A stretch of 64,000 bases of DNA from Topomyia yanbarensis (Eukaryota > Arthropoda > Insecta > Diptera > Culicidae): assembly GCF_030247195.1 (NCBI RefSeq), contig NC_080671.1:200368625-200432624 (forward strand). Reading direction: 5' to 3'. The notes below the pieces were generated by a model. That model did no database searches. It saw only the letters and a program-made list of their open reading frames with translations, and was not told the origin of the DNA. A program made the translations under genes and the position numbers. Of the stretch, positions 12,541 through 25,388 are shown one piece after another. The stretch's first letter is position 1. Every line of letters starts with the position of its first letter.

Positions 12541-12778
12541 CTTGATTACTATATCTTTCGAATGCCATGTACTAAATAAGTAGACAAATATTTTTTGTTT
12601 AGAGATAGGACCAAACCCATGGGTATTTGCTGGTAGCCTTATGTAACGTGTCATAAAACTTCAAATTTCAATTTCTCTCGATTCCCTCGATGGATCATTT
12701 TGAAATTCACTGAGAAGATGCTTGGATACTGTATCTTTCAAATCCCGTATGGCAAATTTATGGTCATTTTTTTTAGTT
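12541..12778 (+). repeat. 238-bp direct duplication flanking the LOA-like element, right copy
   Basis: This is the counterpart of 6324-6561. Immediately after it come the final 24 bp of the foldback right arm (12779-12802) and the CCTA flank. Confidence 0.8.
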
Positions 12779-12802
12779 AATAACGGTTTTAGGAACACCG
12801 TG

Positions 12803-14850
12803 CCTATGGAAGAATCTGATGAATCGTCGTCCTTCTGTTAACTAGGTGGAGCATCTACACTTCCCGTCTACCTTATCCTTTATACTTTGCCGTGAACGAT
12901 GGAGATGGGGGCGGCCGGCAATGATGGCTATCATGTTGTTGAGGTTTTAATACGGGTCGGATTGGTATGGATTCCTACTTACCATTTCCTAAGCAACTCT
13001 TATGAGATAATCAGCAGTCAAACATGATGAAGTCAGTGTGCAATCTACCAAAACCATCGTCGCAACACAACGCAACGCAAATATTTATACTAAAAGTAAC
13101 ACTCCATGTCCCTTACACAAAAAATATTTTTAATGAAAATCGTTGATTTTGTGGAAATTTCGAGGCCCACTTGACGTTGTTTGACTCCTGTGTTAATTTT
13201 GGGGGCGATTGGTTGCTCCAGTTGCGTATCGCGGAAAGCATGGAAATTAGTATGGGAAAAACTAATTTGTTGCATTTCCGTATCGTTATTTCGTTTGTTG
13301 TATCAATGCCATTAAGGGGTTATAACTACTTCAGTGGGTCGAATGATTCGAAATATTGTTGTGCCACGATTCTTCCTGGAGGCGTCCAGTCGAAATTGCA
13401 TTTTTCACTTCCGCTTGCATTTTCAACGAAGGAAATGCTGCAGTTTTGGAGATTTTTCCAGCATCTTGTGGTTCTAATGGAACAGCCTATTTTAAAATTG
13501 TTGATTCTGAATCGGTTATTGCATTTGACACCGAAATCATTTAAAAATTGTTCAGAATATGAATATTGTTTGCTACTAAAGTATCGTGTTTGAAGAATCG
13601 ATACCAAAATATCGAGTATCGGAAACAGAAGTATCCATTCCGTACTAGAATCAAAAGTATCACAAAGTATAGGTAATAAACTAGTCAACAATGGTTCACT
13701 CTCATCTAGCTGCATGAGAATTATGAGCGCTGCTTCACGACATGTTAGAAGTTGCACAGCGAAGGCATTACCTCAGTTTACGTAATGCAATTTTGGAAAA
13801 AGTGAAAAAACGTATGTGAATTCAATACTATCTACTACTTAATACTACCTGTTCACAATTTTCTAGAAAATTACTGATTAAGAGATCCGCCAAATAAGTG
13901 GGTTCATAATAAAGATATATATGATTATGGTACCATTTATTTACATACTCTATGACAGCAGTACATTTAAAAAATCATCTTCGATAAAATTATGCGGTGC
14001 TACAGCTATTTTGTACTTTCCAAGTGACCTAGTATTTGTTGCAGATCTCATCAAATGCAACACAAAATAATGTATGAAAAATGCTTTTTTTTTGTTTTGT
14101 ATGAGACCGTCCCCTTTTTAAGTTCATGCGAGCAAGTTTCTAATTCGGAAAAAAATTAATAGCTCTGCTATTTTTCAACCGATTTATATGATAAATACGT
14201 AGTTTGATGAATTCTCTCTAAATTTTTGATAAAAAGGTTTAAAAAAGCTTCTTTATTAAAACATTGAATAATTTTTATATTATTCATGAAAAAACGCAAA
14301 ATAATGATAACTTTGGTATTTTTGTCCCAAAACCGTGATGTTTTTCCAAAAAAAAACAACATAGCATCACAGACAAGCAGACATAACTCTTTGAAAAATT
14401 ATTCGAAAGTTCTTTCGATCACATTTAAACGATGATTCCTGCTTTCCGCTAGCGCTACCTATCGTTATTCCTGCTCAACTATTATACCCTCCTTATCTAA
14501 GATAGCGACACTGGTTGCCTTTGACAGATAGAGGATTCTTTACGAAAAATTGTTATTTTTTTTAAATTAATGGCGCTTGTGCTAGCGATCACAACGAGAA
14601 CGTTACATATACCTCCTCTACTTCCTAAAATAGACTAGATGGACTATCTGATCCTGATGCAGCAACAATACGATATCGAACCGATTTAATTCATTTTGTT
14701 TAATTCAACGAATTTAAATTGATATATTTATTCTCATTTTTGGAGTTCTTCATTGTCACGTCGTATTCCTGTCAGACGCCGATATTGTAAGCGTGTTATT
14801 CAATCTCATTTATGTAATGCTCAGGCTACCTAGAGCGAGATATTGTAGTT
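12803..14850. other. Right flank of the foldback element and gene-free stretch
   Basis: 12803-13060 is the continuation of the sequence hit by the foldback element. At 13312-13319 there is TTAAGGGGTTATAAC-like sequence resembling one end of the TTAA-flanked element at 21707, without a partner end. Overlapping frames at 13171-13593 (+) and 13757-13326 (-) have no family motif. The rest is AT-rich with no feature I can support. Confidence 0.4.
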
Positions 14851-15843
14851 TTACATTTCTTATAAAAGAAATGTGTAGAATTCGCTCAAACTTTCAAGAT
14901 TTGTTTCGAGGCCCGGAGGGCCGAGTCTTATATACCAATCGATTCAGCTCGACGATTTGGGACAATGTCTGTGTGTGTGTATGTAACGGACAAATTCTCA
15001 TTCGTGTTTCTCAGCAATGGCTGAACCGATCTTATCCAAACCAATTTTAAGTAAAAGAACTAAAAAACAGTATGAACGCCATTAATTTGTTTTTGATTCT
15101 GATGTTCAGTTTCCAAGATATGAATGTTTGAATGCGTAAAAATGGCGTTTTTCGCAGTTTTTTAAATCATCTGCCGAAATTGACAATAAAGATTAATAAT
15201 TTATATGTTTTTAGACAGCTTTAACGAATACCTTTCGAGCAAGCTATATCTATATAGATTGTTGAAATCGGACTATTATCAAAAGAGATATTTAACATTA
15301 AATGCGGACGAAAGATTTTTATCATTTCCCATTGCCAGAAATATGACCAAAAACATATGATCTATTATTAAAGCCAAAACGGCTTATTTTAGGTCAATAG
15401 TATCTTCGGAGAATTTTATGGAGGCAATATGCCCTTTCTTTTGGTATTGTGTTTTTGCTGATTAATCCCCCTAAGAGTGAGATATTTTCACAAATTTTCG
15501 TGGAAGTGATTATATCGAAATGATGCCTTCAGCAAATTTGTATCTCTTACTTTTGCGAATAACTTTACTGAAGACTTCAAATATCTATTTTGAATACTTT
15601 AAAAGTTATGGCTTGTTGTTTGTGGATTACCTCTTGTCGCCTATTTATTGTTCAATATAGTAATAATCCATTGAAATAAGCCAAACATTATTACGATAAA
15701 ACGAATTTTGTATTTCATTTTTCTTCTTTCTACAACCGCTAGAAATAATCATCGAACACTTCCAAGTTTTCAAACGATATAATATTCGAAGAGAGTGATA
15801 AGAGTTATAAGAAATGTCTCATCACACTGTTAGGTGGATTAAA
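14851..15843 (+). repeat. Dispersed repeat family A, copy 1
   Basis: It begins with a short hairpin (CATTTCTTATAAAAGAAATG) and carries GAGGCCCGGAGGGCCGAGT near 14910 and a short GT run. It includes TCAGCAATGGCTGAACCGAT near 15010 and ends ATAAGAAATGTCTCATCA...TAGGTGGATTAA at 15843. The same layout recurs at 19719-20351, so this is a multi-copy family. No protein is encoded. Its class is unclear; the hairpin 5' end and matching inverted 3' end suggest a non-autonomous DNA element. Confidence 0.6.
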
Positions 15844-16024
15844 AGCGTTTTTATTCATAATTTCGCCCATAATATGGTGCTGGAGTTGTCCAACACATAT
15901 CCTCAATACAGTCAACTTTATTTTTTTGCAAATCAAAAGTAACTGATATAGGATAGACGAGCCCTTATTCTTCTCATTAGTCAGGAGGTCACACTATTGC
16001 GTTGATAACTCGGCTTATACTACT

Positions 16025-16118
16025 TTCACACTACGAGTTAAAACGTGTTTTAACGCTATCTTGATGGTGTTTTTCTTGTTGCTAATTATTATAACATGTT
16101 TTAACTCTGTAGTGTGAA
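16025..16118. mobile_element. Hairpin MITE, 94 bp
   Basis: TTCACACTACGAGTTAAAAC at the left end is mirrored by a right end that reads inward as TTCACACTACAGAGTTAAAA. Nearly the whole element can fold into a stem. Confidence 0.6.
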
Positions 16119-19100
16119 CATGGTATTAGAGTGGCTGAATTGCGCTTAAATAGGTATCATCATCTTTGCTTCGTTTCTAAGAAGCAGTGCAGTTAAAAAT
16201 TTTGCCTGGAAAATGTAAATTACTCGCGTTTGAGCGAAGTGAAAAGTCGGGTACAACGTATCCTTATTCATCCTACCATTTGAGCTAATACGTTAAATAG
16301 AGATAGCACATACTGCTCTAACTAATGTGTTTAAATGGGTGGGATGAATAGAGGAGCTAAGATGAATTAGGGAGCAGAAACGCTATAAAATGCAGAACTA
16401 ACTTTCAGTCAACCTTATTCAAGAAAGTTAATACGAAAGGCGTTGCTGATTCTCACCCTTCCAAATATGAGCAGGGGCGACACCATATTGAGTGCGGTGT
16501 TCCTGTACACTATCATATTTGTAAAATAACTATTTTCAACACGAGCGATGACGAGTTTAATACTGTTATGTGTGTTTGTCTGTGATAGCCTATCGTCGGA
16601 ATGGTCATAGCATAGCATACCATAGTAAAAACGACCGTGGCTGATACAGTGAAATCTTTTTTTTTACAATAGTATAGTTCACTGCACACCTGGCCATTAG
16701 GGTGGCACGAGGATGCATGAAAAAAAATAAATGAATACCGCAGAACCAAGTTAGAAAAATTCGCAATTCTTCAACGAACTCCTACGTGAAATCTGATTCA
16801 CATCTATTGGAGCTTGTTTTAGCACAAATGATTCTAAGTTTGTATGGAGTTATGCCGCCTGGTGCCACTGAAAAATATATTGTACGCTACATTCTATAGA
16901 TTCAGTCAAGTAGAACAACTTCTTCTGAAGACAGTTCATAGCTATGCCAACTGGTTCATGAGTTATTGCAAAATTTAACTTTCGTTGCCCTGAAAGTTAT
17001 GAAAATAGTGCTGTCTCTGGCTACCCGGCGGACTGAACATTCAATCAAGTGAACCTTGACGTATTTTTTGTGGTCACCAGTTATACCGTTGGTGTAAAGC
17101 GGAAATATAGTCCAGATGGTATCATCTGAAACATGTGATTTAAAAGGCTTGGGATCGGATTGTAACAGAATAATTTTTTGTATTTTTTTTTTGATGCGCA
17201 ATAATATACGGTCAGAACATTAAAATTGAAATGAGACTGAAGCGGGAATGATTCCCGTTATTTTGAAGCTCAACTGATGTTCAACATGTCGTATCCCTGT
17301 GGAGCTGGAACTGGAACTGCCATAGAGTGCCCCGTAAACTGAAGGTAGGTTAATTGAGTAAGCCGGGCAATATCTGTCACTATATGCCAGCAAGAGTGTC
17401 TCCGGCCATGAAGCACGATTTTATTTTAACCAAAAGTTTTGAACGAATCATTCAGGGATTAAGATTGGAGTAGCATCGTGAATATAACGTTAGAACATAA
17501 CTTTGATAAAATAAAATAACACGTCAGCAATAACGATTATGATCTCCCTTATTACTTTATTTGAAATTAACAATTCTACATAATAACGTTCCCGCTTTAC
17601 AGGCAGAAAATAAAATAAAATATTAAAAAATTAAGAACCGAACTCATGTCCTTCAGATTGTCTATTTACGACGCTCGCATCTGAACTATAAAACCGCCTG
17701 TGTCACCAATTATGTAGACCCTTAAGCATTGTATAAAGAATAACTTTTGAACCAGAAGTCACAGCCTATTACACTCTTCGAGGAAGTTATACATGGTACT
17801 CGTATCTACCAAAATTAGCATAGCATATATTTTTTGAATATATAGGAATGTGTCTACGAAGTATTAAATAATGTGGATCGTTTATCCATGTTAAATCACA
17901 TAGAAACTTTAAACCATTTGTGCTAAAATATAGTGCAACCTATCAAATCAACATTTTACATGGTTGAATGAGGTCGTATAGCGAGTAGTTTTAGATCGGT
18001 TCTACTAGTCATGTCCTTACGATCGCTAAAGGGAAACAATGTTAGTTGAATACCTACTTAAGATGATGCGGGAAACTCACGCAATCTCCATAGGCATTAC
18101 GGATGATAGAATTGATTAGTAGGGAAAGAAAATGGGATGTGGGTTTGGTGTGATTTATATAATATTCAACTAAATGGATAATAAAAATTCATCATAAATC
18201 AGATTAATATCACCAAATTTACTTGGCTGGTCTGTAACAAGTGCAGGCCTCAGGAACCACCGTTATGCTACTTTTTCCGAGCATTCCGCTCAGATAAAGT
18301 TGACGAAGAAGGCATCGATGATGATCCGGGTGGCTGGTCTGACTGCAAACCACAGACCAATACCGATGCTGACATGTCCACTAAGCTGAGTATATTATTA
18401 TGGAAACAGTTAAACACAACAGATTCGAATGTGCAAAAATATAGCACAGTTTTCAAATTTTCGTCCACCTTTGGTCAAAGCTTTCTCAGTATAGGAGGGC
18501 ACTTATCTGTTCACTCGATATTCGACTGGATACCAGATTCGGCCCACAGATCACTTTATTTTGCATGCACAAAGGACTTGCAAACGCGTAGCACCCGCCG
18601 TCCACGGGACAACCTGTCACGTCTTCCTAATCATCTACGTTGAAATTAAATTTCTTCAGATATTGTTAATAGGGAACACTAATTTTGCACAACCTTTACT
18701 CGACACAAATGAAGCAAATACACCAGAATAAAAGGAAAAATTTAAAAAAATACGTTTCAAAATATACGTGACCGAATCGTACGCCTACTGCCTACGCCTA
18801 CAGATTTTCTAGCCTCATAGCATATCGTTGGAAAGGTCTCACAAATATGTGTTTCGATACCACAAACCTCTTTGTGAAGGATCCCAAGGACGTAGGAGAA
18901 TTGCTAAAAAACAACATGAAAACAACAGTTTTATGTGGTCTTATACCATGTCCTCAGCATTTTCTTTTGTAGTAACATTTGCTACAACATTTCCGAAGAC
19001 ACAAATTCTTTCTATCTTAATTAGTACAGAAAATAAATTTCGTATATTACTTATAGGTAAATTAATCACTGAACCATATGCTCTTGTAGATGCGGAATCA

Positions 19101-19718
19101 TAAAGGCAAGAACTTCTCCGAATAAAGTATTCTTTTAAAGTTAACGGTTGGGACGCTATTTATTTTGAGTACGAAAACGACGTTTTAAAACATTGTGTGT
19201 GTGCCCGGGGATAGTTGGGGTAAGTTGACGGAAACCCTTTTCTCCTATTAGACATATAGCGCTACCTCTTGTTGTGTAGCTCAAGTTAAGTGAAACCCAT
19301 TATCCAATGTGTTGCTTTTGCAAAATATTTTGTTTTGTAAAAGTTGTGAGCGATATTGTGTTTTCAAGCACACCAAGTACATTTTATTAATTTTAACCAC
19401 TTTGTATTTGGGGGGGTGGGGGAAAGGGTTTCAGCTAGTAAAAAATCACTTTTTAGGGCTTAGGGTAAAGCGAACTGACGAAACTTTTGTGTGTTATAAT
19501 GTATCAGTTCAATAACATTCTGTAATTTTTTCATGCAAAAATATCCACAAGCCACTCGGTGATGAAGCTTTTTGTAGAACGTCTCACACGATTTGCGGTG
19601 TTACCTGCCATTCAAAAACTACTTAACTGATTTATTTCAAATTTTGCATACACATTCTATGTAAAAAATACCTAACCCCTACGTTGAGTTTTTGAGAAAT
19701 TTTTTCGATTAAGGGGTT
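16119..19718. other. Gene-free stretch with diverged repeats
   Basis: 16165-16380 shares scattered blocks (ACTGCTCTAAC, AAATGGGTGGG) with 27390-27640, which suggests an old repeat. The frame at 18468-18268 (minus, 66 codons, ending SSSTLSERNARKK) lies in a locally GC-richer block but has no recognisable family. Nothing else can be supported. Confidence 0.4.
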
Positions 19719-20351
19719 TTGCCTTTCTCAATAGAAAGGTATTGCAATTGCTCTGAAAACCGACTTTTTAACGGAGGCCCGGAGGGCCGAGTGACATATA
19801 CCATTCGATTCAGTTCGTCGAGCTCGGCAAATGTCTGTGTGTGTATGTATGTATGTGTGTGTATGTGCGTCTGTGTGTATGTGACCAAAAATGTCACTCA
19901 TTTTTCTCAGAGATGGCTGAACCGATTTTGACAAACTTAGTCTCAAATGAAAGGTGCAACGTTCCCATAGGCTGCTATTAAATTTCTAATGGATCCGACT
20001 TCCGGTTCCGGAATTACAGGGTTATGAGTACGAACACGTAGAAAATGTCGTTTTTTATAAATTCTGCAATGAATGCATAAAGGTGAAAATTTTTACAAAA
20101 TATGACTACAACTGCTTTGATTTGTAGTATTAGGTCACTAACATCCATTCAAAGTCTATTTGGCCACCATCATCGGTTCCGGAAATTTTAGAACTCGAAT
20201 AATGATTTATTTTCCTGTATATAGTTGTCATGTGATGTATAATAATAAAATGTAATATATGCATTTAAAAGCTTTTAATGAATATAAACAACGCACACAT
20301 TCTCGTGATTCATGATTGAGAAAGGCACAATTGCACCGCTAGGTGGATTAA
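19719..20351 (+). repeat. Dispersed repeat family A, copy 2
   Basis: The 5' hairpin is GCCTTTCTCAATAGAAAGG and the middle block GAGGCCCGGAGGGCCGAGT is near 19776, followed by a TATG/TGTG run and AGATGGCTGAACCGATTTTG. The 3' end ATTGAGAAAGGCACAATTGC...TAGGTGGATTAA inverts the first 12 bp of the element. Partial copies are at 33999-34032 and 36666-36699 (complement, 3' end), 44790-44815 (3' end), 45225-45365 (complement) and 48855-48925 (5' end). Confidence 0.65.
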
Positions 20352-20586
20352 AGTAGGTTTTTTACTCAAAAAATGGCGGAATTTTTCGTGAACGATAGCA
20401 ATTTTTACTTAAAATGAGTAAAAGCCCCCCTTATAAAAAAATTTTCGCGGAGGATTTTGAAATATTTTTAAAAATTTATTATCCTGTTCAGGAAAAAAAT
20501 ATACTGCAAACCGTTTTGACACATAAAATGTCATTTGAGTTTGGTCACTCTAGAAACAAGTCAATGAAGAAACCAAGGACGAAACT

Positions 20587-20892
20587 TTGCGAGGGTGGCT
20601 GGAAAGGGGTTGGACGGCTTCCCTGAAAGATCGGTTCACGTTTCGACAAGCTTCGATATTAGCAACAGTAGTGAGTAGAGAGCAGATGTCGGTCAGCGGG
20701 CTAGAAACGGCAGCTAAGGAGGAAAACACGAAGTTGGAGAAAATCGGGATATCGTTGTCTAGAGAAATTTTACCGCCGATGATTATTCTGTTGGAGTGGC
20801 AGCGAAATGGATCGCGAAAATGGGCATCGGTATACGGTGAAATACCGCCGCCTAAAAATTCTCAGCACCAGTTAGCAGATAAATGGGAATGA
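20587..20892 (+). CDS. Unrecognised ORF, about 100 codons
   Basis: A frame open from at least 20560 reads ETKDETLRGWLERGWTASLK and ends with a TGA at 20890-20892. The composition looks more protein-like than the surrounding AT-rich DNA (mixed charge, few simple runs), and related-looking frames continue to about 21050. It could be a remnant of a retroelement gag or an old exon, but I do not recognise a domain. Function is unknown. Confidence 0.2.
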   Translation: MRGWLERGWTASLKDRFTFRQASILATVVSREQMSVSGLETAAKEENTKLEKIGISLSREILPPMIILLEWQRNGSRKWASVYGEIPPPKNSQHQLADKWE

Positions 20893-21702
20893 CTAGCACC
20901 AAGAAGGATAAGAAGCCCGGCGAAGGTAGCTGTAAACGGATGTAAATCCTCTTGGTCGATACCTCCGGATCGGTTCATGTCTCAACTGGTGACGATATTT
21001 GCAGCAGACCTGAGCAGGTCAGATATATCGCGATGGTTGGACAGCAAGTAATAAAAGTAGTCATGGATAAAAACATGATGATTAACACAAAACAAAATAA
21101 GTAGGAAAACAACCCCTACTAAAGCAGTACTTAACGGTTGCCCTGCATGGATGAGGATTGCAAGATACAAGAGTTTTAGGTTTAGTCAGTTGGATTAACA
21201 ACTACTACAAACCAATCTCTTGATCGTATGAATATTCCCCACAATCTAATAAAAAATAAATTGAGGCATGGTTTACTATGATTCAACTCGAAAAATTAAC
21301 TTTTTATACTGACGAGGTAGAAAGTTGGTGTCTTCGACAAAGTTTTGGAAATGCTCATAATGTAGAATTTTATTGAACAACTCGAACTTGCAGGACTTAA
21401 GGTTATCGATTTATAAAGCGTTTTTTCGGTTTTTTTTCGTTGCAATTCAAATTAAATATGTACGCTGAATTGAGCCTTCATTTGATTCGCATGCAAAATA
21501 TAGTGCGAAGCCTTGGCTAATAACAACAAAATTATCCAGCTTATCCAGCTATAAGTATTTCAAAGTATGTTATTTGGCTGCTGAAAAATCGGGTAAGATG
21601 TTAACAGCAAGTATTGTCATAGATACGACGCAAAGATCGACGGCGGTGTTACCCAAAGCCTCGCTTTGATTTTTTTGGAAACGACCAAAATCGTTTTACT
21701 GC
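20893..21702. other. Gene-free stretch
   Basis: It is AT-rich with no recognised features beyond the coding-like tail up to about 21050. Confidence 0.4.
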
Positions 21703-21706
21703 TTAA

Positions 21707-22442
21707 GGGGTTATATACAAAGTTGTCGCGAAAAAGTGAGCTAAATTCGTGATTTTTTAAAAATGTTTTATGCAAATTTTATTTGAATAAGCGAAAGACA
21801 GTTCATTGGTAGTACTATTGAAGTTCGGAAAAACAAGTTGAATTTAAAAAAAAATATTCAAGGTTGCCGGAGTTATGGCTTATCCCCCGAAGCGTGTTTT
21901 TTGGCAGAGGTTTGCGGTGAATGCTCTCCAAGCCGAACCGCTCAACAGAAATCAAAAAAGTAGAAGGATTATTGAAGAAAAATGTATTGTGGTGTACTTG
22001 AACGGATCGGTTTCCCAATAAAAAATTTTTGCCGATAAAAGACCTGTTGACCAAAAACTTGAGTTTTTTGATGTTTAAAATTTTAAACAAAAATTGATTG
22101 CGAAGAATCGAAAATTTTTGGATGAAAAAAGAACCGTTCAAGTACACAAGAATATTTATACAAACAATTCAAAAAAACGTTATGAAGATCGAATGAATAG
22201 TTTTTGAGATATCACGTTCACCGCAACAGTACTTTTCAAAAAACATAGTTCCGAGAAAATTGCGTTTAAAGTTTTGTGTTAACTTCACTCGCGGAAGAAC
22301 CTGTGCGCTGCGAACGGCTGTAATTTGAAATCTGGTGCTCCGATCTGGATGAAATTATGGACAGATATTTTCAAAGGTATGTACTTTCAGAATATTCAAT
22401 AAAAATTTCGGTTTTTTGAGTTCAAACTTTGTATATAACCCC
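21707..22442. mobile_element. TTAA-flanked TIR element, 736 bp
   Basis: Both ends read GGGGTTATATACAAAGTT inward (18 bp, perfect) and are flanked by TTAA (21703-21706, 22443-22446). A TTAA duplication is characteristic of piggyBac-type and some other cut-and-paste elements. The body has no transposase, so this is a non-autonomous copy. Single ends of similar sequence occur at 13312-13325 and 27174-27193. Confidence 0.75.
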
Positions 22443-22524
22443 TTAACGAGGGGTCTTATTTGTATGGTACATGGGAAATCTCAGACCGATTTATTTTGAG
22501 TTTATCTTTGGTTTCACCATCGTA

Positions 22525-22965
22525 ACAAAACTCAATTATTGTTATTATTAGTTTTTGAGTGAAGTACGCACGAATTTTTAAAAAGTATTGAATATTTCCC
22601 GGAAAATGTTTAAAAACTGTAAAATTTCATCTCCAAGTTCAAAAATGCATATAGGTACATCTCGAACAACAATCAATGATTGTGAGTGAAGTACGTACGT
22701 TTTTTAAAGATTGATATTTTGGAAAATGTTTAAAAACTGGAAAATTCCAAAACTATTTTGGTACTTTTTATCTCCAAGTACAAAAATGCTAAAGTAGCTA
22801 AAGTGCATCTCGAACAAAACTCAATGATTGGTGTTGTCATTGGTTAGCTTTTATGTGAAGTACGTTCGAATTTTAGAAAAATATTTCATATTACCCGGAA
22901 TTCTTTGAAAACTGGAGTTATTTTGGTACGTTTCATTTGCAAGTACAAAAATGTATCTAAAGTGT
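22525..22965 (+). repeat. Minisatellite, three diverged units of about 145-175 bp
   Basis: Each unit contains CAAAACTCAATNATTG, then GTGAAGTACGNNCGAATTTT, then GGAAAATGTTTAAAAACTG, then CAAGTNCAAAAATG, and ends with GTACATCTCGAAC or a relative. Units start near 22525, 22668 and 22815. They differ by indels, so the array is old. Confidence 0.7.
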
Positions 22966-23410
22966 ATTAGAAATTGATGAAACATATCAGTTTAGGCTAC
23001 CTTCTCATTAGGTTAATTACAACACCAAAACGCATGCTTTCAAATCCAAAATTAGTGGTATTCGGCGACACAGTAACACAAGGTTAAATCAAGTGATTCA
23101 GACAGAAATTATTCTCTGATTTCTTTCGTACGGTATTCTTCTGATTTTTTATGATAGTTCGTCGCTGTTTTTATAACAAACGCCATTTTGGGGTAAACTG
23201 AGTTAGATATGCCACACTACTTGTCTAAAAAATCTCTACAAAGTGGCGTTTTTAGAATTTTGACATTTTGCTTGATTACTGAGATATAGGGAGAAAAGTG
23301 CTGAAATTTTTTTTAATTTTTTGCTTCAATTGACTGTGTCTGGGGATTGACTCAAGTTATGTTTTTATGTGTAAAACTGTCTGAGAAACACAAAAATGCA
23401 GTTTAAGATT

Positions 23411-23800
23411 TATACTGGAAATATAGCATACTTGGCAACATTGTAACCAAAAAGGACTATTTTTTATAGATTCCTTGACCAACTTGGCTCAAAATACATT
23501 TCACTGATTGTTTATAGACCAAATGAAGCCAAAGATATGAATAAATGTTAATAATTTTTTCTATGGAAAATTTTCCATGCACGATTATGACACGCCATAT
23601 GAGTTTTGTCATAAATACACCCCTATGACACGTGTGTGTACGACTTTTGTTTACATTAATAGTAAAAACTCGTAACATAGTCAACTGATCTTTCATAATA
23701 TTTGAGAGATTAATACAGAATAGATTGAAGCATCAATTGTACACTTTGAATTGTTTATACCATTTATAAGTTCCACGATATTCAATCTCAAACTTTAAAA
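23411..23800 (+). repeat. Dispersed repeat B, copy 1
   Basis: It shares CTGGAAATATAGCATA, GATTGTTTATAG, TCTATGGAAAATTTTCCATG, GAATTGTTTATACCATTTAT and ATCTCAAACTTTAAAAA in the same order with 49474-49763. This copy is about 100 bp longer in the middle. Confidence 0.65.
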
Positions 23801-25388
23801 AAGGTTGCATACTCACAGGCGTGCCAAAAGAGTTCCCTATACTCGTCAACGACCCAAAGCTTCTGTGCTTGGCTAACCGATATATTACTCGGTACTGGCC
23901 AGTTGCTTTAGGTATTTATACATGGTGTGTGGACGTTTGGATTTAATGTCTAACTGGTGCCAATTTGATGATAGTTTGGATATATCGTCTAACTGGCCCC
24001 ACGTTGATGTCAGTTACTGACGAGTGGAACACGAAAAATTCATATCCAAAAATATAATGAAAAGCTCACTTAGACATTTCCAATACCCCCACCCACTTCC
24101 CTATGGACGAGTGTGGACTTTCTTGTGTTGTGACCTCTACCCTCCCCTAAATTGCCCGCATGGCATATGGGTGGCCCCTAAGTACTTGTGCACCGTTTCG
24201 ATCAGTTTTATATTGTTCACTTTCAAATTTCTCGATTACAGACACAGTAAAACTAGCAATCATGAATATAAACTAGAAGATCCCATAAGCTTTGCATGGG
24301 CTTCCCTTTGTACTTCTTTTAAGAAAACCCGCGTTTGTCTGCACTTTTTGACAGTCCGTTTGAAATTTTTGACACTTGGCAAGTCTGTGTGTAAAAGACC
24401 CTATGATTATATGTTCCTAATGCTACCTCAAATATTTGACTAAAAGAAAATCATTTACCGAATGTCCAGATAATTTCCTTAAAGATAGACCGACGTGTAA
24501 CGAAATATCGTCAGAATAATCAACAAACAGTGTATATATACTAGCGGCTTAAGAGAGGGTGTTGCACGGTGTTGGTAAGTGTGTCGCTCAAATCGACCGA
24601 TAAATGAACGAATGGGTGAATGGTTGGCCAACTGATGGAAACTAAAATTATGACATGTCATTTCAACGACAGTTTGGATAATTGCTTTAATCAACTTGAT
24701 GTCAGCCTATCTTTATTTCCACTACAGCGAGCCTGGATGATATCCGATTAAAATTTGCGTACTGAGATTACAATGCACTAAACCATACGTGAGAGAGAAT
24801 GTTTGGATTAAATTTTGTTAAGATAGGTACAACAAGGTGGAACCATGGCCATGGGGTAAGGCTGATAGCGTATATTGCTGTTCAGGCATGTCAGACGGTG
24901 ATGGAAGAAAATCAATACCGCGAGTTTAATCCTGAAATCGACAACCGTATGAATCCATCATGACGTCGTGGTTTTGGGTTTTTTTCGCAGTCGCGAAGTG
25001 TGGATCAACAGTACGGAGTATTGTATAGAGATTAGTATTACACCTTTACCGAAGAACTTTGATAATCATATTTTGTTCGCTGACAATCTTTCAAATTTGT
25101 CATGTTTCTGTCACATATTTTATTCCGTTGGATTCCATCAACGGAAATGCTAAAACCTACGTCGCGTCGCCGGGGTATGTCTATAGCATAATTCAGGTTG
25201 TGAATATGATAATATGCATTTTGGAAGAACAACTCGATATGATTGTAAGAAAGCAGCACTGTAATTGCCTCACTTTATGTTCATTAGTATTCGCGTTGAA
25301 GTCCATTCCTCACACATTCTAAATGATGATATTTACAGAAATTGGATAAACTATATTCGTCAAGCCATTATCTTTGCAATAAAGGGTA
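23801..25388. other. Gene-free stretch
   Basis: I recognise nothing. Frames such as 24024-24443 (+) carry no family motif. Confidence 0.4.

Noticed and set aside
13171..13757. Overlapping 140- and 143-codon frames on both strands, with GNAAVLEIFPASCGSNGTAY in a third frame that recalls ASH/Hydin-type domains
   Set aside because: The resemblance spans a short stretch, needs frameshifts and lacks splice support; too weak to annotate.
18268..18643. Small gene in a GC-richer block with frames on both strands
   Set aside because: No family resemblance, no splice signals I could pair, and both frames are short.
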